A stretch of 18,989 nt of DNA from an uncultured Selenomonadaceae bacterium (GTDB lineage: Bacteria > Bacillota > Negativicutes > Selenomonadales > Selenomonadaceae), in NCBI GenBank assembly GCA_905236785.1, contig CAJOQC010000173.1:1-18989 (forward strand), read 5' to 3'. The translations under genes and the position numbers were made by a program. A model generated the notes under the pieces. The model made no database searches. It worked only from the letters and a program-made list of their open reading frames with translations, and was not told the DNA's origin. Of the stretch, positions 7,698-15,541 are shown one piece after another. Position 1 is the stretch's first letter; each line of letters starts with the position of its first letter.

Positions 7698-7849
7698 AAA
7701 AATTTTGGGGCTATATGAAAACCCTTCGACAATATTGGCAAAACCCCAAGGGGCATCATGATATTGCGGATTTTTTGACGGCAGGGCTTTTTGTTGCGGC
7801 GGTAGGCGCGGCTTGTTGTTTGTTGCTGGCAATGTATAGGAGTGATTGA
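7694..7849 (+). CDS. Small predicted single-pass membrane protein (51 aa)
   Basis: I do not recognise this product. A 51-codon frame starts at GTG 7694, overlapping the proA stop as GTGA, and ends at TGA 7847-7849, overlapping the predicted nadD start by 8 bases. An in-frame ATG at 7715, with GGGG 4 bases upstream, would give 44 residues (MKTLRQYWQN...). The N-terminal half is polar and basic (KTLRQYWQNPKGHHD). It is followed by a hydrophobic run, FLTAGLFVAAVGAACCLLLA (27-46), that fits one transmembrane helix, then MYRSD. The gap-free packing between two real genes and the basic-then-hydrophobic pattern support a real gene. Its short length means chance cannot be excluded. Confidence 0.55.
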   Translation: MKKFWGYMKTLRQYWQNPKGHHDIADFLTAGLFVAAVGAACCLLLAMYRSD

Positions 7850-8450
7850 CATAAAAAAAACGGGCATAATGGGCGGCACTTTCGACCCTATTCACTTGGG
7901 GCATTTAATCACCGCCGACCGGGTTTTGACGGAACTTAATTTAGACGAAATTATTTTTATCCCCGCCGCCGTGCCGCCCCATAAACAAGGCAACAACATC
8001 ACGGAGGCGGCCAAACGCTACATAATGACCACCATGGCAACCGCCGACAACCCCCGCTTTTCCGTGTCGGACATAGAACTAAAACGCAAAGGTCCATCCT
8101 ACACCAAGGACACCATCGACGAACTGAAGAAAACGGCGGAGGACAGCGAACTGTACCTTATAATCGGCGCAGACGAAGCAAACGATTTGGATAAGTGGTA
8201 CAACGCGGACGAAATTTTGGCAAAATGCCACATCGTTGCGGCCATGCGGCAGGGTACGGCGTGGAACAGGAAATTTTTGTCCTCCCGTTTTGGCGGCGCG
8301 CTTGCCGACAGAATAATTTTTGTGAAAACCCCGGAACTTGAAATATCCTCCACGGAAATTCGCCGACGAATAAAAAAGGGGCTTTCCGTCCGTTATTTGA
8401 TGCCCACCGTGGTCATAAACTATATCAAAAAAGAAAGGCTTTACCTATGA
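7842..8450 (+). CDS. nadD: Nicotinate-nucleotide adenylyltransferase
   Basis: NadD joins nicotinate mononucleotide and ATP to make deamido-NAD, an essential step in NAD synthesis. The product is about 200 residues. The nucleotidyltransferase signature GGTFDPIHLGH is at 11-21 and ISSTEIR at 168-174, both hallmarks of the family. The start is uncertain. The listed GTG at 7842 overlaps the AGGAG sequence (7838-7842) that looks like the Shine-Dalgarno. The in-frame ATA at 7851 sits 8 bases after AGGAG and would give IKKTGIMGG, aligning with the usual NadD beginning M-K-K-x-G-I-M-G-G. The ATG at 7869 would remove part of the first beta strand. The end overlaps yqeK by 4 bases. Confidence 0.95.
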   Translation: MIDIKKTGIMGGTFDPIHLGHLITADRVLTELNLDEIIFIPAAVPPHKQGNNITEAAKRYIMTTMATADNPRFSVSDIELKRKGPSYTKDTIDELKKTAEDSELYLIIGADEANDLDKWYNADEILAKCHIVAAMRQGTAWNRKFLSSRFGGALADRIIFVKTPELEISSTEIRRRIKKGLSVRYLMPTVVINYIKKERLYL

Positions 8451-9034
8451 GCATTATGACGGTGGCGGAAATGACCGAAACCCTAAAGAGCCGCTTAAAG
8501 GAAAATCGTTTCCGTCACAGTTTGGGCGTTGCCGAAACAGCCGCCGAACTTGCGGCGCGGTTCGGCGTTGACGAGAACAAGGCGTATTTGGCGGGTCTTT
8601 TGCATGATTGCGCCCGACAATACAAAAACGAAGATTTGCCCGCCGAAGCCAAAAAGCGGGGCATACCCATTGGGCAGGTGGAGGAAACTTTGCCTCTTTT
8701 GCTCCACGCCTATGTGGGCGCAAAACTTGTCGGCGAGGTCTACGGCGTAACCGACGGGGACATTACCCAGGCGATATGGCGGCACACCGTAGGCGGCGAA
8801 AACATGACGAAACTTGATAAAATCATTTACTTTGCCGATATGACAGAGCCAAACCGCGATTACCCGGAGGCAGAAGAGTTGCGGCAATTTGCTCGGGAAA
8901 AATCCCTTGACGAAATGATGCTAAAGGGTCTTAGCGAATCAATAAAATTCGTCATCGAAAAAAATCAACCCATTCATCCTATGACCGTTGCCGCCCGAAA
9001 CGAAATATTGGCGAATTTGCGGCTGAAAAAATAA
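8447..9034 (+). CDS. yqeK: YqeK-type HD-domain hydrolase (diadenosine tetraphosphatase)
   Basis: YqeK proteins are HD-fold metal enzymes shown in Firmicutes to hydrolyse diadenosine tetraphosphate symmetrically to ADP. The 195-residue product has the expected metal ligands: His24 in FRHSLGV, His53-Asp54 in LLHDCAR, then histidines in LLLHAYVGA and WRHTVGG, and Asp in YFADMTEPNR. The ATG overlaps the nadD stop (ATGA). A second in-frame ATG lies 9 bases later (MTVAEMTE) and could be the real start, as I see no strong Shine-Dalgarno for either. Pairing with nadD is a conserved arrangement that ties NAD synthesis to dinucleotide turnover. Confidence 0.93.
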   Translation: MSIMTVAEMTETLKSRLKENRFRHSLGVAETAAELAARFGVDENKAYLAGLLHDCARQYKNEDLPAEAKKRGIPIGQVEETLPLLLHAYVGAKLVGEVYGVTDGDITQAIWRHTVGGENMTKLDKIIYFADMTEPNRDYPEAEELRQFAREKSLDEMMLKGLSESIKFVIEKNQPIHPMTVAARNEILANLRLKK

Positions 9035-9044
9035 GGTGGAAACA

Positions 9045-10052
9045 ATGGCCAACAAAACGCGGGACAACATAAGACGCAAACGAAAAATAAAACGACATCG
9101 GCGCAAAGTGCGTTTTTTTCGCTTGCTCTTTGTGGTCGTGGTGTTTGGCCTTATTTTTTCCGCCACAATATTCGTTGGCTTTACCTTCTACCAATGGGCG
9201 GCGCATATTTATAACGAATATCAAACAATGTACCAAGGCTATAAAACGCGAATAGAGGAAAGAGGCGGCGGCAGCGCGGATGCGCGATTTGACGGCTACA
9301 CCAACGTCCTCATAATGGGCATTGACAACGGCGTAAACACCGAAAACAGCGGGCAACCCCAAGCAGACACCATAATTTTGGCCAGCCTTGAAAACGACAC
9401 CGGCCGCCTGCGTTTTATCACCATACCGCGAGACACATGGATGGGGCAAAGCAAAATTTCCGCCCTTTACGAAAACGGCGGCGCCTCCCTTATGGTGCGG
9501 CAGGTGTCGGCGTTGTTGGGCGTGTCGGTGCATCAATACATAATCGTGGATATGTCAACCTTCGCCGAAATTGTTGACATTTTGGGCGGCATCGACCTTT
9601 ACGTCGAAACCGACATGGACTACGACGACCCGGAGGGCGAACTTTCCATACACTTTAAGCAGGGCTATCAACACTTAGACGGCGAGAACACGCAAAAATA
9701 CCTTCGCTATCGCGGCACGGAACTAAAGGACGTGGGCAGGGCGCAACGACAGCAAAGATTTGTCAAAGCCCTTTACACCAAGATTTTACAGCTTGAAACC
9801 ATACCCAAACTCCCCGCCATTGCCGATATATTCCAAAAACGAATAACCACCAGCGCGGAGGTTTTTGATTCGGCTCATTTAGCCAACGTCCTCAGAAAGT
9901 TGGCCAGCGACACGCCCCAAACGGTGATGCTCCCCGGCGCGCCTGCCGCCGACGACGACACCATGTGGCTGCCCGACCAAGCGGGCATTGACGAAAAAAT
10001 GCACGAGTTGTTCCCGTTGAGCGAATTTGACGAAAACAACCGCAATGAGTGA
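9045..10052 (+). CDS. LytR-CpsA-Psr (LCP) family cell-wall glycopolymer ligase
   Basis: LCP proteins transfer lipid-linked polymers onto peptidoglycan at the outer face of the membrane. The 335-residue product starts with a very basic segment (KTRDNIRRKRKIKRHRRK) and one membrane helix (about 26-48). An extracellular LCP domain begins near residue 86 (TNVLIMGID). Family features include ITIPRDTW (126-133), VDILGGIDLYV, YLRYRG (219-224) and GRAQRQQR, whose Arg/Asp residues bind the pyrophosphate. The ATG at 9045 is preferred over GTG 9036 because AAGGTGG ends 5 bases before it. The substrate (teichoic acid, capsule or another polymer) cannot be told from sequence. Confidence 0.93.
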   Translation: MANKTRDNIRRKRKIKRHRRKVRFFRLLFVVVVFGLIFSATIFVGFTFYQWAAHIYNEYQTMYQGYKTRIEERGGGSADARFDGYTNVLIMGIDNGVNTENSGQPQADTIILASLENDTGRLRFITIPRDTWMGQSKISALYENGGASLMVRQVSALLGVSVHQYIIVDMSTFAEIVDILGGIDLYVETDMDYDDPEGELSIHFKQGYQHLDGENTQKYLRYRGTELKDVGRAQRQQRFVKALYTKILQLETIPKLPAIADIFQKRITTSAEVFDSAHLANVLRKLASDTPQTVMLPGAPAADDDTMWLPDQAGIDEKMHELFPLSEFDENNRNE

Positions 10053-10077
10053 TATTTATATAACAGGAGGAATAAAA

Positions 10078-10422
10078 TTGGATTCTAAAGAATTAGCCGA
10101 TAAAATTTGCCATGCGGCCGGCGCGAAAAAAGCCGGCCGAATAACCGTGATGGAGATGAGCGGCGTTATGCTTTCCGCCGATTACTTTGTGGTTTGCTCC
10201 GCCAACACGGCCACCCAAGTGCGAGCCATCGCCGACAATATCGAAGAAGAACTTGCCGAAGCAGGCGTACCCTTAGGCCACAAAGAGGGCTACCGCGAAG
10301 GGGAATGGGTGCTTGTGGATTACGGGCAGGTTGTGGCGCATATATTCCGCGAGGAGGCAAGAGAGTATTATTCCCTTGAACGTCTGTGGTCGGACGCGCC
10401 CCAAACTTTGTACGAGGATTAA
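10078..10422 (+). CDS. rsfS: Ribosomal silencing factor RsfS
   Basis: RsfS (Iojap/DUF143 family) binds L14 on the 50S subunit and blocks subunit joining when nutrients are scarce. The 114-residue product matches the family's length and contains ADYFVVCSANTATQVRA, followed by GHKEGYREGEWVLVDYGQ and AHIFREEAREYYSLERLW, all typical. The start is a TTG at 10078, 7 bases after a perfect AGGAGG (10065-10070). In-frame ATG codons at 10027 and 10045 lie upstream of that signal and inside or at the end of the LCP gene, so I rejected them. Confidence 0.95.
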   Translation: MDSKELADKICHAAGAKKAGRITVMEMSGVMLSADYFVVCSANTATQVRAIADNIEEELAEAGVPLGHKEGYREGEWVLVDYGQVVAHIFREEAREYYSLERLWSDAPQTLYED

Positions 10423-10431
10423 AGGCAAAAC

Positions 10432-11313
10432 ATGGACAACACAGAAAACAAAGACACCGTAAAATATTTGCCCGGCACAGTGGCACAGCTGACTGTGGCG
10501 CGTGAAAGCGAGTTTGGCGTGTTTTTGGATGCCAAGACCGGCGACACCAACGACGATATTTTGCTTCATAAGACCCAACAAACAGCCCCGGTGAAAGTTG
10601 GAGACACGGTGAAAGTATTTTTGTACCTTGACCCAAAACGCCGCCTCACCGCCAGTATGCGTGTGCCAAAAATGCGTGAAGGGCAGGTGGCAAGGCTGAA
10701 GGTGATAAACACCACCAAGGACGGCGCGTTTTTGGATGTCGGCGCGGAGCGGGGGGTTTTTATGCCCTTTGCGGGTATGCGGGGGCGTTTGCAAGTCGGC
10801 GAAGTGGTTTGGGCAAAACTTTACACCGACAAATCCGGGCGGTTGGCCGTCACCATGCAGGTTGAGGACGAACTTCGCCGCGCCTCGAAAAAAGCCGAAA
10901 ATGTGATGATCGGCGACACTTTGCAAGGCGCGGTGTATAACCTCACCGAAAGCGGCGCGTTTATGTTCAGCGACGAACGCTACATTGTTTTTATCGACCG
11001 ACGGGAAATGGCCAAGCCCCCCCGCGTCGGCGAAACCATAACGGCACGGGTTACATACATTCGCGAAGATGGGCGGCTAAACGCCTCCTTACGCCCGCAA
11101 AAAGAAAAAGCAATGATTGCGGATGCGGAAAATATATTAAATTTCCTAAAAGAGCGGGGCGGCAAGATGCCCTACGGGGACAACACCGCGCCGCAAATAA
11201 TAAAAGCGAAGTTTCAAATAAGCAAAGCCGCCTTCAAACGCGCCTTGGGACATTTGCTGAAAGACGGCCTCATCGAAGAACAGGACGGCTGGACAATGCT
11301 CAAAAATTCATGA
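10432..11313 (+). CDS. cvfB: S1-domain RNA-binding protein, CvfB/YitL type
   Basis: The CvfB family consists of cytoplasmic RNA-binding proteins; in Staphylococcus aureus CvfB affects virulence-gene expression. The 293-residue product shows three S1-like beta-barrel units, at about 12-77 (GTVAQLTVARESEFGVFLD), 82-143 (EGQVARLKVINTTKDGAFLD) and 159-221 (GDTLQGAVYNLTESGAFMF). A C-terminal winged-helix part follows at about 228-290, ending FQISKAAFKRALGHLLKDGL. This is the CvfB layout. It starts 9 bases after the rsfS stop with a weak AAAGG signal and is the last gene of the long cluster. No T-rich terminator follows it. Confidence 0.87.
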   Translation: MDNTENKDTVKYLPGTVAQLTVARESEFGVFLDAKTGDTNDDILLHKTQQTAPVKVGDTVKVFLYLDPKRRLTASMRVPKMREGQVARLKVINTTKDGAFLDVGAERGVFMPFAGMRGRLQVGEVVWAKLYTDKSGRLAVTMQVEDELRRASKKAENVMIGDTLQGAVYNLTESGAFMFSDERYIVFIDRREMAKPPRVGETITARVTYIREDGRLNASLRPQKEKAMIADAENILNFLKERGGKMPYGDNTAPQIIKAKFQISKAAFKRALGHLLKDGLIEEQDGWTMLKNS

Positions 11314-11318
11314 TTTCG

Positions 11319-11343
11319 CCGTACACCAAAAATTGGCATACGG
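11319..11343. promoter_or_regulatory. Interrupted palindrome after cvfB
   Basis: CCGTA (11319-11323) mirrors TACGG (11339-11343), and between them CCAA mirrors TTGG around an AAA centre. The two arms are separated by unpaired CA on each side. No T tract follows, so it is a poor terminator. It lies 27 bp upstream of the metN -35 box and could be an operator or simply an RNA hairpin in the cvfB 3' end. Confidence 0.35.
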
Positions 11344-11369
11344 AATGTAACTATGTGTTGCATGAATTG

Positions 11370-11398
11370 TTGACAAGGCACGACCTATGTAGTATTAT
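11370..11398 (+). promoter_or_regulatory. Predicted sigma-A promoter of metNIQ
   Basis: A perfect TTGACA (11370-11375), a 17-bp spacer and TATTAT (11393-11398) form a strong promoter. The leader to the metN ATG is only about 55 bases. That is too short for a SAM riboswitch or a T-box, the common methionine-linked leaders in Firmicutes. A small CATAC/GTATG stem (11413-11429) with a T-rich loop is the only structure seen in the leader. Confidence 0.8.
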
Positions 11399-11459
11399 TG
11401 ACACCAATAAATCATACTTTTTTTGTATGTGATGTTTTTGCATGAAATGAGGTGAGTGT

Positions 11460-12512
11460 ATGATTAAGTTGCGCGGGCTTACCAAAACTTACGGAGAATA
11501 TGTTCACGCTCTAAAGGGCATCAACCTTACGATTGAAGAAGGCGAAGTTTACGGCGTAATCGGCAAGAGCGGCGCAGGGAAATCAACGCTTATTCGTTGC
11601 ATAAATATGCTGGAAAAACCGACGAGCGGCGAGGTTATTGTGGACGGCAAGGATTTGACGAAAATGTCCGACGCCGAACTTCGCGCCGCCCGCAAAAATA
11701 TCGGCATGATTTTTCAACACTTTAACTTGCTGTCCTCGGCCACGGTTTACGAAAATATCGCCTTTCCCCTGCGGCTGTCGGGGAGCGACGACGAGTTTAT
11801 CGAAAAAAAAGTGCGCCCCCTTTTGTCCTTGGTGGGGCTTTCCGATATGGCCGAAAGATACCCTTCGCAGCTGTCGGGCGGTCAAAAGCAGCGGGTGGGC
11901 ATAGCCCGCGCTTTGGCCAGCGACCCCAAAGTTTTGCTTTGCGACGAGGCCACAAGCGCCCTTGACCCGCAAACAACAAAATCTATTTTGGAACTTATCG
12001 GCGACATAAACAAAAAACTCAAGCTGACAGTTGTGGTTATAACCCATGAAATGCAGGTCATAAAAGATATTTGCGACAAGGTTGCGGTTATCGAAAACGG
12101 CGTTATCGCAGAACATGGTTCGGTGGTTGAGATATTCACCAACCCACAAAAGGAAATCACCAAGGAATTTATCAGCGTGCTGTTGTCCAACGAATTGCCC
12201 ACGGCTTTTCGTGGCGGCAAAATTTTCTCCGACCCCGTTGAGGGAAGTTATTTGCTCCTGCGGCTTATTTTCTTGGGCGAATCTGCCGACGATCCTGTTA
12301 TCGCGGGAATGATACGCAGTTTCCCCAAAATTGAATGTACCATGCTTTTTGGCAACCTCGATCAAATAAACCGCATACCCTTCGGGCGCATGATAATAGG
12401 CATCACCGGCGACAAGGACGAAATGCAAAAGGCCATGGATTATCTTGCCGAGCATGATTTGAAAATGGAGGTGATTGGCTATGTCCGCCGAATTGATGTC
12501 GCTTCTCGCTAA
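11460..12512 (+). CDS. metN: Methionine ABC transporter ATP-binding protein MetN
   Basis: MetN is the cytoplasmic ATPase that powers methionine uptake through MetI. The 350-residue product has Walker A GKSGAGKST (35-43), the Q-loop in IFQHFNLL, the ABC signature LSGGQKQR (138-145), Walker B VLLCDEATSALD (158-169) and the switch His in VITHEM. The C-terminal extension (about 265-345) has the size and position of the NIL domain, which binds methionine and inhibits transport when the internal pool is high. A GAGGTGAG signal precedes the ATG. The end overlaps metI by 32 bases. The overall match to MetN is very clear; D- or L-methionine preference cannot be told. Confidence 0.96.
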   Translation: MIKLRGLTKTYGEYVHALKGINLTIEEGEVYGVIGKSGAGKSTLIRCINMLEKPTSGEVIVDGKDLTKMSDAELRAARKNIGMIFQHFNLLSSATVYENIAFPLRLSGSDDEFIEKKVRPLLSLVGLSDMAERYPSQLSGGQKQRVGIARALASDPKVLLCDEATSALDPQTTKSILELIGDINKKLKLTVVVITHEMQVIKDICDKVAVIENGVIAEHGSVVEIFTNPQKEITKEFISVLLSNELPTAFRGGKIFSDPVEGSYLLLRLIFLGESADDPVIAGMIRSFPKIECTMLFGNLDQINRIPFGRMIIGITGDKDEMQKAMDYLAEHDLKMEVIGYVRRIDVASR

Positions 12513-13134
12513 AGCCTTGGGCGAAACGGTTTACATGGTGGCTGTGTCAATGTTTATCGCCTCGCTTATTGGCATACCCTTGGGCGTTTTGTTGCACACC
12601 ACGGGTAAGGGCGAAATCTTGGAAAACGCCTTTTTGTCCCAAACCGTAGGCGCGATTGTAAACGCCGTGCGCTCCATACCTTTTATCATTCTTATGGTGG
12701 CAATTATTCCTTTCACCCGTTTTATCGTAGGAAGCGCAATAGGAACAACGGCAGCGATGGTGCCTTTGGTGATTGCCTCTGTCCCTTTTATCGGCAGACA
12801 GGTGGAAACCTCACTGAAGGAAGTTCCATACGGCTTGGTGGAGGCGGCTCTTTCCATGGGCGCAACGCCCTTACAGATTATTCGTCGCGTGCTTTTGCCC
12901 GAGGCCATGCCGAGCATTGTGGCGCAGCTTACCACCGTGGTTATTGCTCTTGTGGGCGAATCGGCCATGGCCGGGGCGATAGGCGGCGGCGGCTTGGGGG
13001 ATTTGGCCATTCGCTATGGCTATCAACGGTTTCGCCCCGAAGTTATGATTGCCACGGTTATTATTCTAATTGTGATGGTTCAACTTGTGCAATTTGCGGG
13101 AAATTCTCTTGCAAAAAGATTAAATCGCAAGTAA
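12481..13134 (+). CDS. metI: Methionine ABC transporter permease MetI
   Basis: MetI forms the homodimeric membrane channel of the methionine importer. The 217-residue protein has about five hydrophobic segments and the EAA coupling loop EAALSMGATPLQIIRRVLLP (about 121-140), where MetN docks. The GESAMAGAIGGGGLGDLAIR stretch is characteristic of MetI permeases. I chose ATG 12481 because GGAGGTGAT ends about 5 bases before it. The start lies inside the metN 3' end, so the two are translationally coupled. An in-frame TTG 6 bases upstream overlaps the ribosome-binding site and is less likely. Confidence 0.95.
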   Translation: MSAELMSLLAKALGETVYMVAVSMFIASLIGIPLGVLLHTTGKGEILENAFLSQTVGAIVNAVRSIPFIILMVAIIPFTRFIVGSAIGTTAAMVPLVIASVPFIGRQVETSLKEVPYGLVEAALSMGATPLQIIRRVLLPEAMPSIVAQLTTVVIALVGESAMAGAIGGGGLGDLAIRYGYQRFRPEVMIATVIILIVMVQLVQFAGNSLAKRLNRK

Positions 13135-13206
13135 AATCATAATGTTTTCTTGGGATTTCGCAGACATACCGTTTGCGGGTTTCTCTTCTCAAAAGGAGGA
13201 TTTGTC

Positions 13207-14031
13207 ATGAAAAGATTATTGTTAGCTGTCTTTTCTCTCTTGGCGTTGTGCCTTGTGGCCGCAGGATGCGGGCAGTCGCAGAACGCCGGCGGCGGCTCCG
13301 CCAATCCGGCAAAAGCCATTAAAGTCGGCGCAACAGCCGTTCCTCACGCCGAAATTTTGGAAATTGTGAAACCGATTTTGGCAAAAGACGGCATCAATTT
13401 GGAAATCGTCGAATTTAGCGATTATGTACAGCCGAATTTGGCGCTTAACGACAAAGAACTTGATGCAAACTTTTTCCAGCATGAGCCGTATCTTTTGAAC
13501 TTTGTGGAAGAACACAAAGAGGTAAAACTTAAAAACGCCGCCGGTATTCACATTGAACCCATGGGCATTTACTCCCGCCGCGTAACTTCGCTTAAAGATT
13601 TGCCCCTAGGCGCATCGATTGCTATACCCAACGACCCCACCAACGGCGGGCGGGCGCTTTTGCTCCTTGAAAAAGCCGGTCTTATCACCCTTAAAGAAGG
13701 CGTAAAAGAAAAGGCCACCGTTGCCGACGTGACGAAGAACGATTTGGGCATAAAGTTCAACGAAGTTGAGGCGGCTCAAGTACCCCGTACCTTAGAGGAC
13801 GTGGATGCCGCCATAATCAACACCAACTACGCCATGCAGATTGACCTTGTACCCACCAAGGACGCGCTCTTTATGGAGGACAGCACTTCGCCCTATGTAA
13901 ATATAATTGCCGTGCGCGAAGGCGACGAAAACCGTCCGGAAATCCAAGCCTTGATAAAGGCCGTAAAGAGCGACGAAGTGAAAAAATTTATCGAAGACAA
14001 ATATAAAGGCGCAGTTGTACCCGCCTTTTGA
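13207..14031 (+). CDS. metQ: Methionine-binding lipoprotein MetQ (NlpA family)
   Basis: MetQ captures methionine outside the cytoplasmic membrane and delivers it to MetNI. The 274-residue product begins with a lipoprotein signal peptide, MKRLLLAVFSLLALCLVAAG, followed by Cys21, the lipidated residue of the VAAGC lipobox. The mature part contains LDANFFQHEPYLLNF, VEFSDYVQPNLAL and ADVTKNDLGIKFNEVEAAQ, typical of the NlpA/MetQ family. The ATG at 13207 follows AAAAGGAGGA by 6 bases. A longer in-frame reading from 13150 covers the intergenic region and spoils the signal peptide. metQ is 72 bases after metI and is followed by a strong terminator. Confidence 0.95.
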   Translation: MKRLLLAVFSLLALCLVAAGCGQSQNAGGGSANPAKAIKVGATAVPHAEILEIVKPILAKDGINLEIVEFSDYVQPNLALNDKELDANFFQHEPYLLNFVEEHKEVKLKNAAGIHIEPMGIYSRRVTSLKDLPLGASIAIPNDPTNGGRALLLLEKAGLITLKEGVKEKATVADVTKNDLGIKFNEVEAAQVPRTLEDVDAAIINTNYAMQIDLVPTKDALFMEDSTSPYVNIIAVREGDENRPEIQALIKAVKSDEVKKFIEDKYKGAVVPAF

Positions 14032-14056
14032 TACTACTCTAAGTTAGAAAATGAGA

Positions 14057-14105
14057 CAATCAAAAACGTCGATGCTTTTGTGGCATCGACGTTTTTGATT
14101 GTTTT
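14057..14105. terminator. Strong bidirectional terminator after metQ
   Basis: A 19-bp perfect stem pairs CAATCAAAAACGTCGATGC (14057-14075) with GCATCGACGTTTTTGATTG (14083-14101) around a 7-base loop, followed by TTTT. The stem also carries T-rich bases in the other direction, so it may stop transcripts from both metQ and the convergent histidine kinase gene. Confidence 0.9.
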
Positions 14106-14163
14106 ATGAAATTGAAAATAAATATAAAAATGCCGGTCTGTTCCGTTTATGCCACTCTTCGTT

Positions 14164-14190
14164 AAAAAGTGTACTCTTTTTACGGAGAGT
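14164..14190 (-). terminator. Possible weak terminator of the histidine kinase gene
   Basis: On the minus strand ACTCT (14190-14186) pairs with AGAGT (14177-14173), followed after four bases by TTTTT (14168-14164), just past the kinase stop. The stem has only 5 bp, so it is weak; the stronger shared hairpin at 14057-14105 probably does the main work. Confidence 0.3.
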
Positions 14191-14194
14191 AATA

Positions 14195-15541
14195 TCAAAT
14201 ACTGTTCGCCGGAATATTTTCGTCTATGTCGATATTTTCTTTATGTTGTTTTCGCGGCAAAAGAACAGTAAATTTTGTACCTCTACCCGGTGTGCTGTCC
14301 ACTTTTATCTCGCCGTTATGCAAATTTACTATTTCCTGCGCTATTGCAAGCCCCAAGCCGTTGCCCCCCATTGCCCGCGAACGAGCCTTGTCCACGCGAT
14401 AAAAACGGTCGAAAATGCGTTCGGTGTCTTCCTTTGATATGCCGATACCCGTATCCGTCACAGAAAAGGCGATGATGTTTTCCTTGGTTGCGCCGCTTTC
14501 CATGGATAAAGTCACTTTGCCGTTTTGCGGGGTATATTTTACGGCGTTGTCCGCCAGAATCAAAATTAACTGTTTAATTCGCTGTTCGTCGGCTTCGATG
14601 ATTTTTCGGCGAGTATCCGTTGTTGTCACGGTTATGGATTTTTTTTCTGCCAGCGGGCTTATTATCCGCGCCGTTTGCATCAAAAGTTCGGATAAATCAA
14701 AATCGACAATTTTTAATTTTAACGCTTTGTTGTCGCCGCGTGCCACGGTTAGCAAGTCGCCTACCAATTTGGTCATTTTTTTTACTTCGTCCCGCACATC
14801 GGCTATGATTTGCTTTAGGAACGGATCGGTAATGTTTGGGTCGTTGTCGAGTAAATCTGCCGACGCCATAACTACGGAAAGGGGCGTTCTTAACTCGTGA
14901 GAAGCGTCGGCGGCAAATTGTCGTTGCCGCTCATAGGCTTCCTTGAGGGGGACAATGGCTTTGCCGCTCATTATATGCCCCACCGCCGCCGAAATTGCCA
15001 AAGCAACAATCCCTAAAAAAATAAGTGCATAGGTGGCCTTTTGCATACCCAAGTACATGGCGGTGACATCTTTGCCGACGTACACGGTTTGCGGCGGCTT
15101 ACCGTTTTGGTAAACAAGCCGCGCCGTCATCATAACTTTTGTTATGCGATCGTTTTCGCCGGATTTGCCGTAAATTTTTACATCTCCGTCGGACACGTCC
15201 CAAGAGCTTATAACATCCAAAATCATAGGCTCGATACGAAAGGAAGCGCGGGAAAAATTAAGCAATTTGCCGTCGTGGTCAAATACATAAAAGAAAAGTC
15301 GCTCGTTGGAATTTTTATAAAAATTGGTGTCGTCAAATTGGGCTTCGGGGTGTTGATTGTAATAATTTTGCGCGTCGGCAATTCCGGCTGCAGTGTCCAT
15401 AAGTTCATTGGCCTGCTCGCTCGAAAGCGACCACTCCATTGTTTTATGAACCACAAAAATGAGTACAATCAAAAAGACACACATTATAAGCGAATAAAAA
15501 AGCGTCAAACGGCGACGACTTTTGCTGAACATTGTTGACAT
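14195..15541 (-). CDS. Two-component sensor histidine kinase
   Basis: This membrane kinase senses an unknown signal, autophosphorylates and passes the phosphate to the adjacent regulator. The 448-residue protein has a first membrane helix (about 13-32), an extracytoplasmic domain of about 135 residues (33-168) and a second helix (about 170-190). Then come the HisKA domain with His215 in ASHELRTPL and the HATPase domain with the N box at Asn332 (LADNAVKYTP), DTGIGI (363-368), FDRFYR (377-382) and GGNGLGL (392-398). Its ATG overlaps the regulator's stop by one base (TGATG). The sensor domain has no motif I recognise, so the stimulus is unknown. Confidence 0.94.
   Translation of the reverse strand: MSTMFSKSRRRLTLFYSLIMCVFLIVLIFVVHKTMEWSLSSEQANELMDTAAGIADAQNYYNQHPEAQFDDTNFYKNSNERLFFYVFDHDGKLLNFSRASFRIEPMILDVISSWDVSDGDVKIYGKSGENDRITKVMMTARLVYQNGKPPQTVYVGKDVTAMYLGMQKATYALIFLGIVALAISAAVGHIMSGKAIVPLKEAYERQRQFAADASHELRTPLSVVMASADLLDNDPNITDPFLKQIIADVRDEVKKMTKLVGDLLTVARGDNKALKLKIVDFDLSELLMQTARIISPLAEKKSITVTTTDTRRKIIEADEQRIKQLILILADNAVKYTPQNGKVTLSMESGATKENIIAFSVTDTGIGISKEDTERIFDRFYRVDKARSRAMGGNGLGLAIAQEIVNLHNGEIKVDSTPGRGTKFTVLLPRKQHKENIDIDENIPANSI

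Noticed and set aside
11399..11459. SAM riboswitch or T-box in the metN leader
   Set aside because: The leader after the predicted promoter is only about 60 bases and holds just a 5-bp stem; neither riboswitch fits.
13150..13206. Longer MetQ start
   Set aside because: It would place 19 residues before a standard lipoprotein signal peptide and ignore the strong AAAAGGAGGA before 13207.
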